Shown in pieces: positions 1 through 10,731 of a DNA stretch of 64,000 nt. Origin of the DNA: Stagonosporopsis chrysanthemi. Taxonomy: Eukaryota > Ascomycota > Dothideomycetes > Pleosporales > Didymellaceae. Position 1 is the first letter of the stretch. The number at the start of each line of letters is the position of its first letter. The notes beneath the pieces are model-generated. The model was not told the DNA's origin and made no database searches. It saw only the letters and a program-made list of their open reading frames with translations. Location of the stretch: the NCBI GenBank assembly GCA_022560025.1, contig JAFISE010000017.1:1-64000 (forward strand), read 5' to 3'. The position numbers were made by a program, and so were the translations under genes.

Positions 1-34
1 GGGGGGGGGGGGGGGGGGGGGGGGGGCGGGGGGG

Positions 35-73
<39 letters not shown>

Positions 74-84
74 GGGGGGGGGGG

Positions 85-123
<39 letters not shown>
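1..123. repeat. Near-pure poly-G tract at left edge
   Basis: About 123 bases are almost all G, broken only by single C or A bases near positions 27, 35, 73 and 87. It begins at the window edge, so the true length is unknown, and it lies about 30 bp beyond the stop codon of the MAPKKK gene. It could be a real G-quadruplex-forming tract or an assembly or polymerase artefact. A second long tract at 15961-16186 and several shorter G runs in the window make a single isolated error less likely. Confidence 0.9.
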
Positions 124-156
124 CGAGATGACAGCCGACAAAAGAGGGCTGTTACT

Positions 157-3100
157 CTATCCATAATTCGAGTTCTGGCGGCTGCTCGCCCCGCTCTGAC
201 TCCCGCTCTCCGTCGACGGCGTCTGGGGCTCGAGACTGAGCTGCGCGCGGAGCGTCATGATCCACTCGTGCTGGAGGAGCTCGACGGCGGACGCGCGCTT
301 ATTGGGGTCGCGATCGAAGCACTTCATCAGGAAGTCGATGCCTTGGTCGCTGAGCTGGTCGCGCGTGGGCAGCTGCGGCGGGTCGCCCTGCGCAATGTGG
401 TACATGATGGCCCACTCGTTGTCCATGGAGGCCCAGGGGCGGCGGCCCGTGGCCATCTCGAGGATCACGCAGCCCAGTGACCAGATGTCGACGGCGCCGT
501 GGCGGCCCGTGCTCCCGCCTTTGATGACTTCGGGCGACATGTACATGGGGGTTCCTGTCATGGAGCCTTGCTGGTCGCGGCGGGTGCCGTTGTCGACGGC
601 GAGGGTGCGGCCCTGGCGGGCGATGAGTTTGGCGGCGCCAAAGTCGACGAATTTGATGACGCCGTTGTGGTCGAGGAGGATGTCTGGGAAAGTTAGTGCG
701 TGATCTGGATGGAATGTTGGCGAACATACTCTCAGGCTTGATGTCGCGGTGGACGACTCTCGCGTCGTGGAGGTAGGCAAGGCCCTCCAGCATCTGCAGC
801 GCGTACACCATGATGACCGTCTCGTCCTCGATGCGGCCGTGCTCGAGCAGCCCAGCCAGAGAGCCGCCAGAGCAGTACTCCATGAAGATGTAGACCTTGT
901 CGCGGTGGGGCTCGATACCGTAGTACGAGACAATGTTGGGGTGGTCCAGCACCTGCAGGACACCCATCTCGTCCTTGATCTGTGCAACGATGGTGGGAAT
1001 GAGTTGGGGGTCTTGGAGGCGGATCTCCTTGACCGCCATGAGGTGGCCGGAGTCGAGGTTCATCGCAGCGTAGACAGAGCCGAATGTACCGCCTCCCACG
1101 AACTGACCCTGCTGCCATCGCAAGGTGACGTTGGTGGCCGAAGCTGACAGGTAGGTGAGTGCACGGTCGGCCTCGTTGGAGTCTTCGAGCACTCTGCCCA
1201 GGGCCTGGCGCTCGGCCTCCTTCTCTTTCCTGTATGTATCAATCTCCTCCAGCCTCTGCATCCACTGAGCCTGCGTCATCTCAATCGACTCCTCATCGTC
1301 CTTGGAGTTCTTTGGGTCCAGCAGACTCTTTCCGGCGATGGCGTTCAGCCGCTGCCTCTCGGCTTGGGCGGCGATGGTGGATCTTGCGCCCATGATGTCA
1401 AAGTGAGAGATCAGGACAGACATGCAGCCTGCCACCTTTGCGCGCAGCTTTGTGTACTCCTCGTCGCTGATGGAGAGGATGTTCTGGCCACGCGTCATCA
1501 TCATGGCGAACTCGAGCGCGACGACGGCCCATCGGAACGTCTTCCGATCCGACGCGACGCAGTCATCGCAGATGAAGCTGACCCAATCAAGCGCCAGCCT
1601 CGTGAGCTTGATGTTGTTCATGGCTCTGCGGTTGTAGTCCAGGTACAGAACGGAACGCTGACCAAACTCAGTAGCAAAGGCGAAGCACGTCTGGATGAGG
1701 TCCTGGCAGTCGAGGCCGACAGTCTGCTTGCGCACAATCTCAACACTGTCCATGATGGTGTTGGACAGCTTGTACGCCGTCTTTTTGATTTTTTGCAGCT
1801 CGGAGTTGACTCGAGGTAGGTTGGCCCTCTGGTCGATGAGCGTGTTCAGATGCATTCCGACGGCCTGTAGGAACGAGGCGTTGGCGTTGGCCAGACGCTG
1901 CTGAGAGCCGTCTGCAACCAGCCGTAGCCTCCCCGGTTTCAGATCGAGATGCGGTTCGTGGATGTCGCCGGACATTGTCTTTCCTGACCAATAGAGCGCC
2001 TCTTCCGGCCTGATGATCAGCACGTAAGGGTTTGTCGGGTCTTCGGGGCCTTCCTCAGCGTGGTAGCACGTGGTGAGTAGGGACTGGATGTCCTTGGGGC
2101 GGCCCTCCAACGTGGGCGATGCAATGATGTAGACGCCCGTGTTGTTGCCGCCGGTAGTCTCAACGAGGAAGTGACCGTTGATGATGAGCGACTCGTACAG
2201 GTCGTTCAGCTGCTCATTATCCAGATCAATGTGGTTGATGTTGTATTCGGTGCAGTTCTCGAATCTCTGTGTCAAGATCCTCGAGAAACGGAACAGCTTA
2301 CGCTGGCGGACACGGACGGAGTCGAGGATCTGCTTGTAGCGCTTTTCCATCTCGGCACCGGTGAGCTCGTCCGGCCGGCGCTGCAGCTCGCGCTCAAAGT
2401 GGGCGCTCAAGCGTGTGAGTGACTTGGAGGTGAGGATACTGAACTGCTCAGCAGTCTCGACATCGCCGCCTTGCAGCTGCCTACCGAGCCTGTTGCAAAA
2501 GTCCCACTCTTGCTCGAGGATTTCAGCCTCCTTGAACGTGTTCTTGTTCGCAGCCAGCTTCCAGTTCAGCATCCTGAAGTAAAACTTGAGGGCATCGAGT
2601 ACGACGTTGTCAAAGTTCTCTTCGATGCAGGGAGGAAGATCCCAGCCCGGCTCTGGTCGCGAGATGATGAGATAGCTCTCCTTGACCTGTCCTGCCATGC
2701 GCAGCAGGATCTGGAACTGTGCTATCATCTGCTCAGCCATCATGACGCCTTGTTGTGAGGGATCCTTGATCTTCTTTGCGTAAGACAGACGGACACGGAT
2801 AATCTCCTGAAGCAGGCGCGAGGGGAAGTTGATGAGGGTCAGCAGCTCCTCGATGTAGGGCGGCAGATGGCGCTCTGCAAAGCCGGCGGCATTCATGATC
2901 AGGGTGCTCTTGGCCTTCTGGATGACGTTGTCGAGGGCGATGAGCAGGTTGGTCTCGCCTTGCAGCGACTTGAGACCGTCCTCCTTGAGGATGCGGTCGA
3001 TGAAGGAAGACTCGTCGGTCAGGTGGTGGTCCTGCGACGAGCGCGGGCGCGGCTTGACAAAGTCGAGCTCCTCGTTGCCGACCCACATCTTCAAAATGGC

Positions 3101-4351
3101 CATCTCGGTGTTGATCAGCACGGTGGTGTTGTCCCAGGCAATGACGGCGGCGCAGGCAGCCGTGTAGGCGTCCGAGGCAGCGCGCGGGTAGGCGGACTCG
3201 AGGGCCTGGCGGGTCGGGTAGGCGCTCTCAATCTTCTCAATCTTCTTGACAACGTGCTGGACCTGCTGCTGGGGCGTCTGGCCGGCCTCGGTGGCGCCCT
3301 CGACCTCGAAGGAGATGATGCTCTCGAGCAGGCCCTTGATGTTGGCGCGGGCGTCGTCGACGACGCGGCGCTGGGCCTGCAGCGAGCGGCCGCAGACGCG
3401 GGCGCGGATGCCCATCCAGATCTCGGCCTTGAGGGTGCTGTCGCCCTGCTGCTCGGTGCTGCCAATCAGGCGCTTCTTCTCCTGCTTGACGACGTCGCCG
3501 GTCAGGACGCTGGCCAGCATCGAGTGCCACTCGAGACGCTCGCGGTTGGCGGGGATCTTGAGCTCCTCGATGGAGGGCTGCATGTCGTCGTTGCCGTAGT
3601 ACAGCAGCGTCTCCTGGTCGTAGGGGTCGTTCTCGGGGTACTCTGCGGTCGAGGGCGACTCGTCGTCGGTCGCGCTGTCGGAGCTGTAGCCCAGGCTCGG
3701 GGTGCGCATGGCCGAGTCGAACGAGTAGTCGTCGGGGTCATTTTCCTGGCGGATGCGCTGCACGTAGGCCTTCTCCTGGGCGCGGTAGTCGGCGTTGGGG
3801 TTGCGGCGCGAGCGCGTGGCCGAGCTGTTGCGGCCGCGGTGGCTGTTGAGCGAGAACTGCTGCGGGCGGCGCGCTGGGTTGTAGGCGTTGGAGGGCATGC
3901 GCACGGCGCCGGGGCGCGGCGTGCGGGCGGCGGCGGCGCTGGTGCTGCTGGTGCTGCTGCTGCTGTGGGCAGCGCCGGGCAGATCGCTGGTCATGACGCG
4001 GATGGACCTGGGGCCGCCCGAGTGTGCGTTGTAGCTGTAGCCGGGCAGCGGAGGCACCTCGTCGGCGGCAGCGCTCGCAGGCGCAGGCGCAGGCGCAGGC
4101 GCAGGCGCAAATTGGACGTGACCCTCGTCCATGGGCGGGCCCGGGCCGCCAAGGTGGCGGTGATTGCTGTGGCCCTCGCCGTCGGGCGCGTAGTCGGACG
4201 AGTCGTCGGAGCCCTCGGTCGAGCTCGAGCTCATGCGCTGCGGCGGCGCGGGCGCGTTGACGACGATGGGCTGCTCGCTCATCGTGTGCATGTGCTCGCG
4301 CGGCAGCAGCGGGTTGCGGGCGCTGCTGAAGTGCACGCCGCGGCTGGGCAT
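157..4351 (-). CDS. HOG-pathway MAP kinase kinase kinase (Ssk2/Ssk22/Wis4/SskB type)
   Basis: Exons 4351-730 and 683-157; the 46-bp intron (729-684) has a GTATGT donor, a CACTAAC branch site and a CAG acceptor. Splicing restores HRDIKPEN and gives about 1382 aa. The first ~270 residues are disordered and low in complexity (Ser, Ala-Pro repeats). A long helical middle region, conserved in Ssk2/Wis4 proteins, follows. The C-terminal kinase domain (about 1078-1355) has the glycine loop GGGTFGSV, catalytic Lys in AVKEI, HRDIKPEN, DFG and the MSPEV form of APE. Family members receive stress signals from the response regulator Ssk1 and phosphorylate the Pbs2-type MAPKK, activating the Hog1 MAPK in the cytoplasm. 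Subfamily assignment rests on the Ssk2-like middle region plus the kinase. The ATG at 4351 is the first in frame; a later Met near residue 24 is possible. Confidence 0.93.
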
Positions 4352-5319
4352 GCTTGCTGCCGTGCGCGCTCCGCGGAGCCTCTCCAGATCCGCGTTGCGA
4401 ATCGAGCGCGGCGATCAGCGCTGGGTGGTGTGGCGCAGCTGCACGACGATGCAGGCAGCAGGCAGCAGACAGCAGACAGCAGACAACAAGCCAAAAGACA
4501 ACAAACCAAAAGACAACCCCGCCAGCTCGATCCGTGGCAGACGGACGGTCTGATGCTGAGCGCAACCTCCCCCTCTCCTTGTCCCTCTAGCGCTGCAGCA
4601 CTGTCCGCCGCCTTTCAGCGACCTTGCCTCCCACCTGTGGCGAAGCCCTACCCGTCCCGGCGTAGCCTGCCGACCTGCGAGGGCTGTCTTGCACCGCACC
4701 GAACCCAGCTCGGGGTCTCATGATCGCCGCAGGGATACAGTAGAAACGCTTCTTCGCCTCCAGCCCCTATACCAGCGTCGCCAGTGTGCTCACTTCGCGG
4801 AGATTGCCAGCCAGCCAGCCAGCCCTTTCACGCTGCCGCCGATGCGCCTCTGCGTGTCCGATGCACGATGCAACTCCCCCACGCGTGCACCAGCCCTCTC
4901 GACACATCTTCTCTTGGCTGCTGCAGCCGTCTGGACTGTCTTTGCAAGACACCGCACATGCTTTGTATCTGGTCCCAGCACGGACACACATGCATCGTCT
5001 CGCGGCATGATAGCAAGCTTAATTCGTTTTTCAGTCTGAGCATGACGTCTTAGCGCCGAACCGCCCTCTGGCAGACAGTTTCAAGGGATCCAGGCTTTGC
5101 ACATTCAAGGAACGCGGATTCGAGACAGGAGTGCCTCTCAACCAGCAACATGGGAGCCACGCCATCACAACGCCTTGACCGTGGAAAGGCAGAGGCGTCG
5201 TCTTCACAACGAATCCACCATGACCCCAGCACAGAACCGTGCGGTAAAATTACTAGACATTATTTCCATCTCAACAACACACATTACGCTCGCTAACCAC
5301 AGCACCCCCCCTCATCTCT
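4352..5319. other. Intergenic region with a CAG/ACA-rich direct repeat
   Basis: This 968-bp gap holds the promoter side of the MAPKKK gene and the 3' side of the MFS gene. At 4451-4517 there is a short tandem repeat: first GCAGACA-like units, then two copies of a 13-nt CCAAAAGACAACA-like unit. Open frames here overlap on both strands and show no family signature. No RNA gene was recognised. Confidence 0.6.
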
Positions 5320-7237
5320 CTAAATATCCTTCCTCGCATTCTTGCTCTTCTGCCGAATCTGCTTGCCGTACTTGTACAGCAAGAACGGAATCGGCACAAA
5401 CGCAATGCCCAAGAACCCCAGCAGACTGCTCGCCCAGTCAATGCCCAGCCGCATGTACATTGCGTTTGCGAACAGCGGGAACCCAGCGCCAAACGCGCTG
5501 CGCATCAGGTCGTTGCCCGCGAGCACGCTGGCCACGTTGTCCGGGTATGCGTCGCTGAGGTACGGCAGCACGGCGTTGAAGAGCGTGAAGGCGGACATGC
5601 CGAAGAAGCTGGTGCCGATGATACTTAGGATGTATGTTAGCGGGTTGTTATACTCAGAAGACAGAGGGGAGGGGGGGGGGGGGCAGCTTACGGAACAATC
5701 CAATGCACGTCTGCGCGCGACGACCACCCGAACCAGAACAGGCAGATCGGGACCCCCCAGCAGCCGACCATGGCGGGGATCAGCCGCTTCTCCGGCGCAA
5801 TGTTGCCATTCGCGTCGAACTGCTTTTCCTGGTAAAAGTACAGCCATGTGAAGAGCACGCCGGCCGCGATCAGCGTCCCGACCAGGATGCCGAGGAACGC
5901 TACGCCCTCGAGACCCAGGCTGAAGCCGTACAGCTCCGAGAAGACGAGCGGGAACGACTCGAACCAGATGTACAGCAGGCCGTATATCAGGGCGATGTAG
6001 AGGTTGAGCAGGAAGACGATGGGCTCTTGGAAGTTGAGCGTGATGGGCTTGAGGAGCGACATTTGCACAATGTCCATGGGCTTCATTTCGGCCGACTTCA
6101 TGTCCGGCTCGCACGTCAGCTTGTCGTTGCCCGTCAGCTTGCGGAGCCGCTTGGTGCGGCGGTGCAGGATGTTGGGCGAGCTCGTTTCCGGGAGGAAGAA
6201 GAAGAGGAAGAGGAGGCAGGTCGAGGAGAGCCACAGGAGCTCCCAGATGGTCCATCGCCAGCCGCTCACGATCCCAGACCCCCCAGACATGACGGCGAAT
6301 CCTCCGATTAATGGCCCCAGAACGGGGCCGCAAACTGCTCCGATCCCCCAGATTGCGAGTCCGTAGGCTTGTTTTTGGGGGCGGTACATGTCGGCGATGG
6401 TGGCGCCTCCCGTGGCCAGGGCGGGCGACCCAAAGAAGCCCGTCAGGAAGCGGAACGCGAGCAGCATGCCGAAGTTAACGGAGTAGATGGTCGGAAGCTG
6501 AAAGCAGCAGAAGATGAACAGGGTGCCAATGTATACCCACAGGCGTCCTATTTGCGGTACCTCACTCAAGGGACTCCAGATGATAGGGCCTGCGCTACGT
6601 CAGTACAACTCGTCCCATGTAGCTTGAGATGGAAACCCACCAAGTCCGTAGCCCGCGACGTAAAGGCACAGCCCCAGGGTGGCTGGGACCTGGGCGACGC
6701 CAAAGTCGGCCATGACATCCATCAGACCCGGGGTGTAGATGGCCGAGCCGATGTAGACGGAAAACGTGAGGAAGCAGATCTCGAACGTGACAAAAAAGCG
6801 CTTCGGACGGCTCCAGTTGCGTGGATTCTACCCCAACAAACGTCAGTCCCATCCACTGCACTCCCAGCGCCACAACATAACATCCATACCTGAGGATCAT
6901 CCGGCCCAAACCAATCAATGACATGCTGGTCCCTGCCTTTCTCCTGATCAACCCTAACCCCACTCGCATAGTTGACGTCGTCGCCGACTTCGGTGCGCGA
7001 GCTCTCCGAACCCGCGCGGTCCCTCACACCACGCGCCTGGCGCAGTGCCTCGTCCTCGCGCTCGTCCTCCGGCGGCGACGTATCTCCGTGATGCGCGACA
7101 TAGCCCGACTTCTCCTGGTTGACGTATTTCTTCCACAGGCTGGGGTCTTTCTCCTCGGGGTACTGGAAGCACTTGTTGCGCGTGACGAGGCGCACGATGT
7201 GGCCGAAGGGCGAGTCGCGGATGAGGTCGGCGACCAT
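5320..7237 (-). CDS. MFS multidrug transporter, DHA1 (H+ antiporter) family
   Basis: Four exons: 7237-6890, 6827-6641, 6589-5692 and 5623-5320, giving about 578 aa. The N-terminus (about 120 aa, with CFQYPEE and DPSLWKKY) is the cytosolic leader typical of fungal Flr1/Mdr1-like drug exporters. DPQNPRNW just before TM1 is the usual fungal DHA1 junction. Twelve hydrophobic segments follow; the motif-A region lies near the first TM pair, and WFESFPLVFSELY in the second half is characteristic. The protein probably exports drugs or toxic metabolites at the plasma membrane; the substrate cannot be read from sequence. Intron 3 (5624-5691) is odd because it carries 13 consecutive C on the coding strand between a normal GTAAGC donor and a CTAAC branch site. 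Intron phases join cleanly in all three places. Confidence 0.92.
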
Positions 7238-7727
7238 GGTTACAGTGCGGTGCAGTGCAGTGCAGTATGGTGCAGTGCGGTGCAGTACAGTACAGTACAG
7301 TATGTACCGGTATGTACAGTACAGACCAACAACAACAACAACAACAACAGCTGTCGTCGCAAAACCGGAAAAAGGAATCTACCCTTCCCACCACTCCCGC
7401 GCACACCTCACTCTTTATCCATCCAAACACGCAGGTCCTGACATCATCACCTCCCCCCCTTCGCACCTTCACACCCCCATCACCACAAGCCCATGCACAT
7501 CCGCCCGAGATCCACATGCACATCTACAGAGCCGCCCAGCCCAGCCCCCGCCCCTCGCACCAAAACAAGCGTTATCCTACATATACCAAGCGCATCGGCA
7601 TCGTACCAAGTGAGGGCAGGGCGAAAAGCTTAGCCCATCGCCTTTTTTTTTTCCGCTGCACCGATACCCATCATCATCGGCACTACCGTAGGTAGGTACT
7701 TCACTGAAACAATAATTACTTTCCCGA

Positions 7728-7773
<46 letters not shown>
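7728..7773 (+). repeat. (CAT)n microsatellite, about 15 units
   Basis: An uninterrupted trinucleotide run that then shifts to CGT units. It lies about 500 bp upstream of the MFS start codon, so its length could alter promoter spacing. Confidence 0.95.
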
Positions 7774-8184
7774 GTCGTCGCACTAGGTACTGTGTAAATC
7801 TAAGCGCGGCCAGAAGATGGATCAATGACGGTGCGATCGGCGCTAGCACGGCTGACGTCGACGATAGCCTCGATGCTCGCGGCAGTCGCGATTCCACACA
7901 GAGCTACAGTATGTACAGAGCTACAGCGAAAGGAAATAAGAAGCGCGTAGCCGTGTACGGAAAGGCGCGGTCCGGCACCTTCGGCAGCGCGCGGGAGCGC
8001 GCGCGGATCACAGGCGCGGTTGGGTGCGTGATGCCATGCCATGCCATGCCATGCAATGCGACGGCGGCGGCAGTGCGGGTAAGGCTAGAGGTAGGTAGGG
8101 GGGCCATTTGTAAGGCTGAGCGAGAGGGTTGGGCGCTGCATGACGCGACTCGACTCGTGGGCGGGGTGGTCTGGGCTGTGTGAC

Positions 8185-8212
8185 GTTGGCGTTGGCGTTG
8201 GCGTTGGCGTTG
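8185..8212 (+). repeat. GTTGGC hexamer tandem repeat
   Basis: Four complete GTTGGC units plus a partial one. Nearby, at 8035-8055, is a separate CATGC pentamer array. Confidence 0.9.
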
Positions 8213-8910
8213 ACATTGAGTGGACGTACATGCATGTAAACGTGGTGACATTGATGTCGCAGACACATATGTACCGTAGTGCCCAGTGCCCCACGTGAGG
8301 GTTTTTCGTACCTGTAGCGTAGCATAGTTCGAATACGTATTCAATGGCCCGATCTTGGGGGAAGCAGCCCCAATCACGGTACTGGTACTGCTGAGTACTG
8401 CCCGGTAGAGTAGAAGCATTGCTCGATTACCTACTGTATTAGTAGGTCGATCTTGAGTATTTCTTATTTTCGTTTGGCGCTGATTAGTTCGGTCCGTTGG
8501 ATCGTTTTGCAGGTATAGACAGATCCCCCAGACAGGCTCTCTTGGATGGTGGTTGAGAAGATCCTAGTCATATTATTATCGATCATGGTTGCACACAGCT
8601 TGCGCCCGACTGCTGTGGGGGCTTCTCTCGGAGCTTGGCAGGGGATTGAGGCTCGTTTGGTCGGCAGTTCGATGGACTGGCTGGCAGCATGCTAATGTTC
8701 AGTCGATCAGCTGCTCGATGTGAGTAGAAGCGGTGCGTTGTATGTTGCATGCGCAGCATGTCAAGTTGTTGCGGTACAAATGTACTCTGTATACGTCTGA
8801 TTCCGCTTGTACCGTCTATCTACCAAAGCTGCTGATGCTTCAGGGAAGAGAAAGAAGCCGCATCCGCTCGTGTAATGTCATTGCTTTTTGTGGCCTCCTA
8901 CACTCATGGT

Positions 8911-10264
8911 CTATTTGCCCTCACGCATGGTGCGGAAGAAGTCCATGACACCGGTGAAGACGACGAGCAGGATACCACCACCGGGACCCAGCCTCAGAAC
9001 CTTGGGCGTGAATCCCTTGTACAGAGCGCCGAAGCCCTCCTCGCGGAAAACTGTGCCCAGAGCGGGGAATGCCCAGTTGTACTTGGGGATCTGGCCGGGG
9101 ACCTTGGGGGAGTTTTGGATTCGCGACTTGACGACGTCCAAGGGTGTGTTCAGGATCGTACCGACTGTACCACCGATCGCACCGGAGATCAGGTCGTTGG
9201 TGATCTGGCCCGTCTTGTCCTTTGCGGCTGGCAGCAGAGCGCGCACCTGGAAAATGCAGCCGAAGTAACCAGCGTTCCAGAGGATGTGGCGCCACATGGT
9301 GGATTCGAGACCCTGGTAGAGGGTGAGGGGGCCCTCTTGCTTGACGATCTTGGTGACGCAGTCAATCATGCCGTTGTACTTGTGCGCCTGGGCTTTGTCC
9401 TGGAGACGGATCTTGACCAGCTCGAAGGGGACAACGACGAAGGCCTCGGTCGCACCAGCAGTGGCTCCGGTGAGAATGGACAGGGACTGGTTCATCTTGG
9501 CTTGGCCGAACAGGTTGCGGTAGAACGTCCCCCACGAGTCGTTCGCAGCGAACTTGGTGGCCCTGTCGTTTGTCAGTTCAAAGCCTGCAGATTCGAAGTG
9601 TTTCGTAGACTCACCTCTTGGGGGCCTCCATGAGAATGGGCGCGCTGATACCGCGGTACAATCTGGAGGCGCTGGCGGATATTAGTATACCCGCTGTTGT
9701 GTCGAAAGGCTTCGCCTACCCTTCGTTCTTCACGATCTTGCGGAAGCAGTCCAGCATGCCGTTGTAGGCATCCTCACCGGTCGCCTTTCCGCTCTGAAGC
9801 TGTCTATATAGTGTTAGGAGCAATCGAAGCGCGTGCGGCGGTGTTGCTCACATCCTGGTCTTGACGACGTCTAGCGGGTACCTGGTATATAGATTAGCAA
9901 CAACCTAAGGCGCACATGACAGATAGCAAGCACTCACATGATCAGGATCTATGCGCGCAAGCTCTGTTAGCATACAATGCATGTCAAGAGTTGCTGTCGC
10001 TCGTCGCATGCGCACTCACTTCTGACACACCAGCCACGGCACCTGTCTACTGTTAGCACTCATGTGGTCTGATCAAATATGTGCAGCTCCAGAAGCTGAG
10101 CGCCGGGCTGCTGAAGCTCAATCGCGCGCCGTGCGCCGTGCCCATGGAGGTGTTGAGATTCCGCAGCTGCCCGGCACCTTGAAGCTTGGCGAGATTCGGA
10201 ACTGAGACTTACCAGCCGCGAACTGGTAGACGAACGGCAGGGGCTTCGCATCGGCAGACGACAT
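8911..10264 (-). CDS. Mitochondrial 2-oxodicarboxylate carrier (Odc1/Odc2 type)
   Basis: Seven exons: 10264-10213, 10042-10020, 9948-9938, 9881-9852, 9803-9720, 9671-9615 and 9562-8911, giving 302 aa, the usual carrier length. All three mitochondrial carrier signatures are present (YPLDVVKTR, VPFELVKIR, TPLDVVKSR), one per ~100-aa repeat, each starting a TM pair. APKRATKF and the start SSADAKPLPFVYQFAAG match fungal oxodicarboxylate carriers. These exchange 2-oxoadipate and 2-oxoglutarate across the inner mitochondrial membrane, linking lysine metabolism and the TCA cycle. Five very short exons (51-57 down to 11 nt) sit at the 5' end; every intron (48-170 bp) has GT...AG borders and keeps frame. 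At intron 4 the acceptor gives Ile rather than the usual Met/Val before QLQ, so that one border is slightly uncertain. The gene is divergent from DNA2. Confidence 0.92.
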
Positions 10265-10731
10265 GTTGCTGGTGACGATGGCGAGAGAGGGACTGAGGAA
10301 GGATGGAGAGTGGGAGCACGGAACGGCTGGTGGTGCGAGAAGCCGACTCTGGGGAAGAAGCACAAGCGTGGGAGAATAGCCCAATCAGGCAAAGCTCTCC
10401 GATTGCCTGTTGACAGGGTTGACAATCGATAGGGCTGGAGGTGGGATGTACACAGTAGGCGAGAGAAGTACACGCTGTGTCTCTTGCCGATGCGGTGGTG
10501 CCGTGCAGCGCTGTGTCTGTCTTTGCGCCCTTCCTGAGCAGTCGGCGTCTAGTGAGCTTAACAGCAATATTCGGTACACTGCAACTGCCACAACGTCAAT
10601 CGGCCGTCCAACCACAAGGCGCCGATATCGCGCCCAGATAGCCGCCTGTGTTTGCGCGGTTTGCAGCCCCCCGTCGCGTCGCGTCGCGTCTCGTTCCCGC
10701 TCGGCGCAGCGCTCGGCCGCATGCATCGCTC
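10265..10731. promoter_or_regulatory. Shared divergent promoter of the ODC carrier and DNA2
   Basis: 467 bp separate two start codons in opposite directions. At 10673-10692 there are three overlapping GTCGC/CGCGTC repeats about 40 bp before the DNA2 ATG. The CGCG cores resemble the centre of the MBF (MCB) cell-cycle site, which in yeasts controls S-phase genes; the exact ACGCGT is not present there, so the link is an inference. No TATA box is obvious. Confidence 0.45.

Larger units (their letters stand above)
7238..8910. other. Promoter-side intergenic region packed with microsatellites
   Basis: The stretch between the MFS start codon and the end of the mitochondrial carrier gene is 1.67 kb. 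It contains GTGCAGT/GTACAGT runs (7243-7302), (CAA)8 at 7326-7349, about 15 CAT units at 7728-7773, CATGC pentamers at 8035-8055 and GTTGGC hexamers at 8185-8212. Open frames here translate to repeat-derived peptides and are not credible genes. Confidence 0.75.

Noticed and set aside
2867..4723. 618-codon open frame on the plus strand
   Set aside because: It lies antisense to the MAPKKK N-terminus; its product is Ala/Gly/Val/Leu-rich and repetitive, as expected for the complement of GC-rich coding sequence.
7255..7695. Frames rich in Gln, Thr and His upstream of the MFS gene
   Set aside because: They translate CAA, CAT and CAC microsatellites and change identity with frame.
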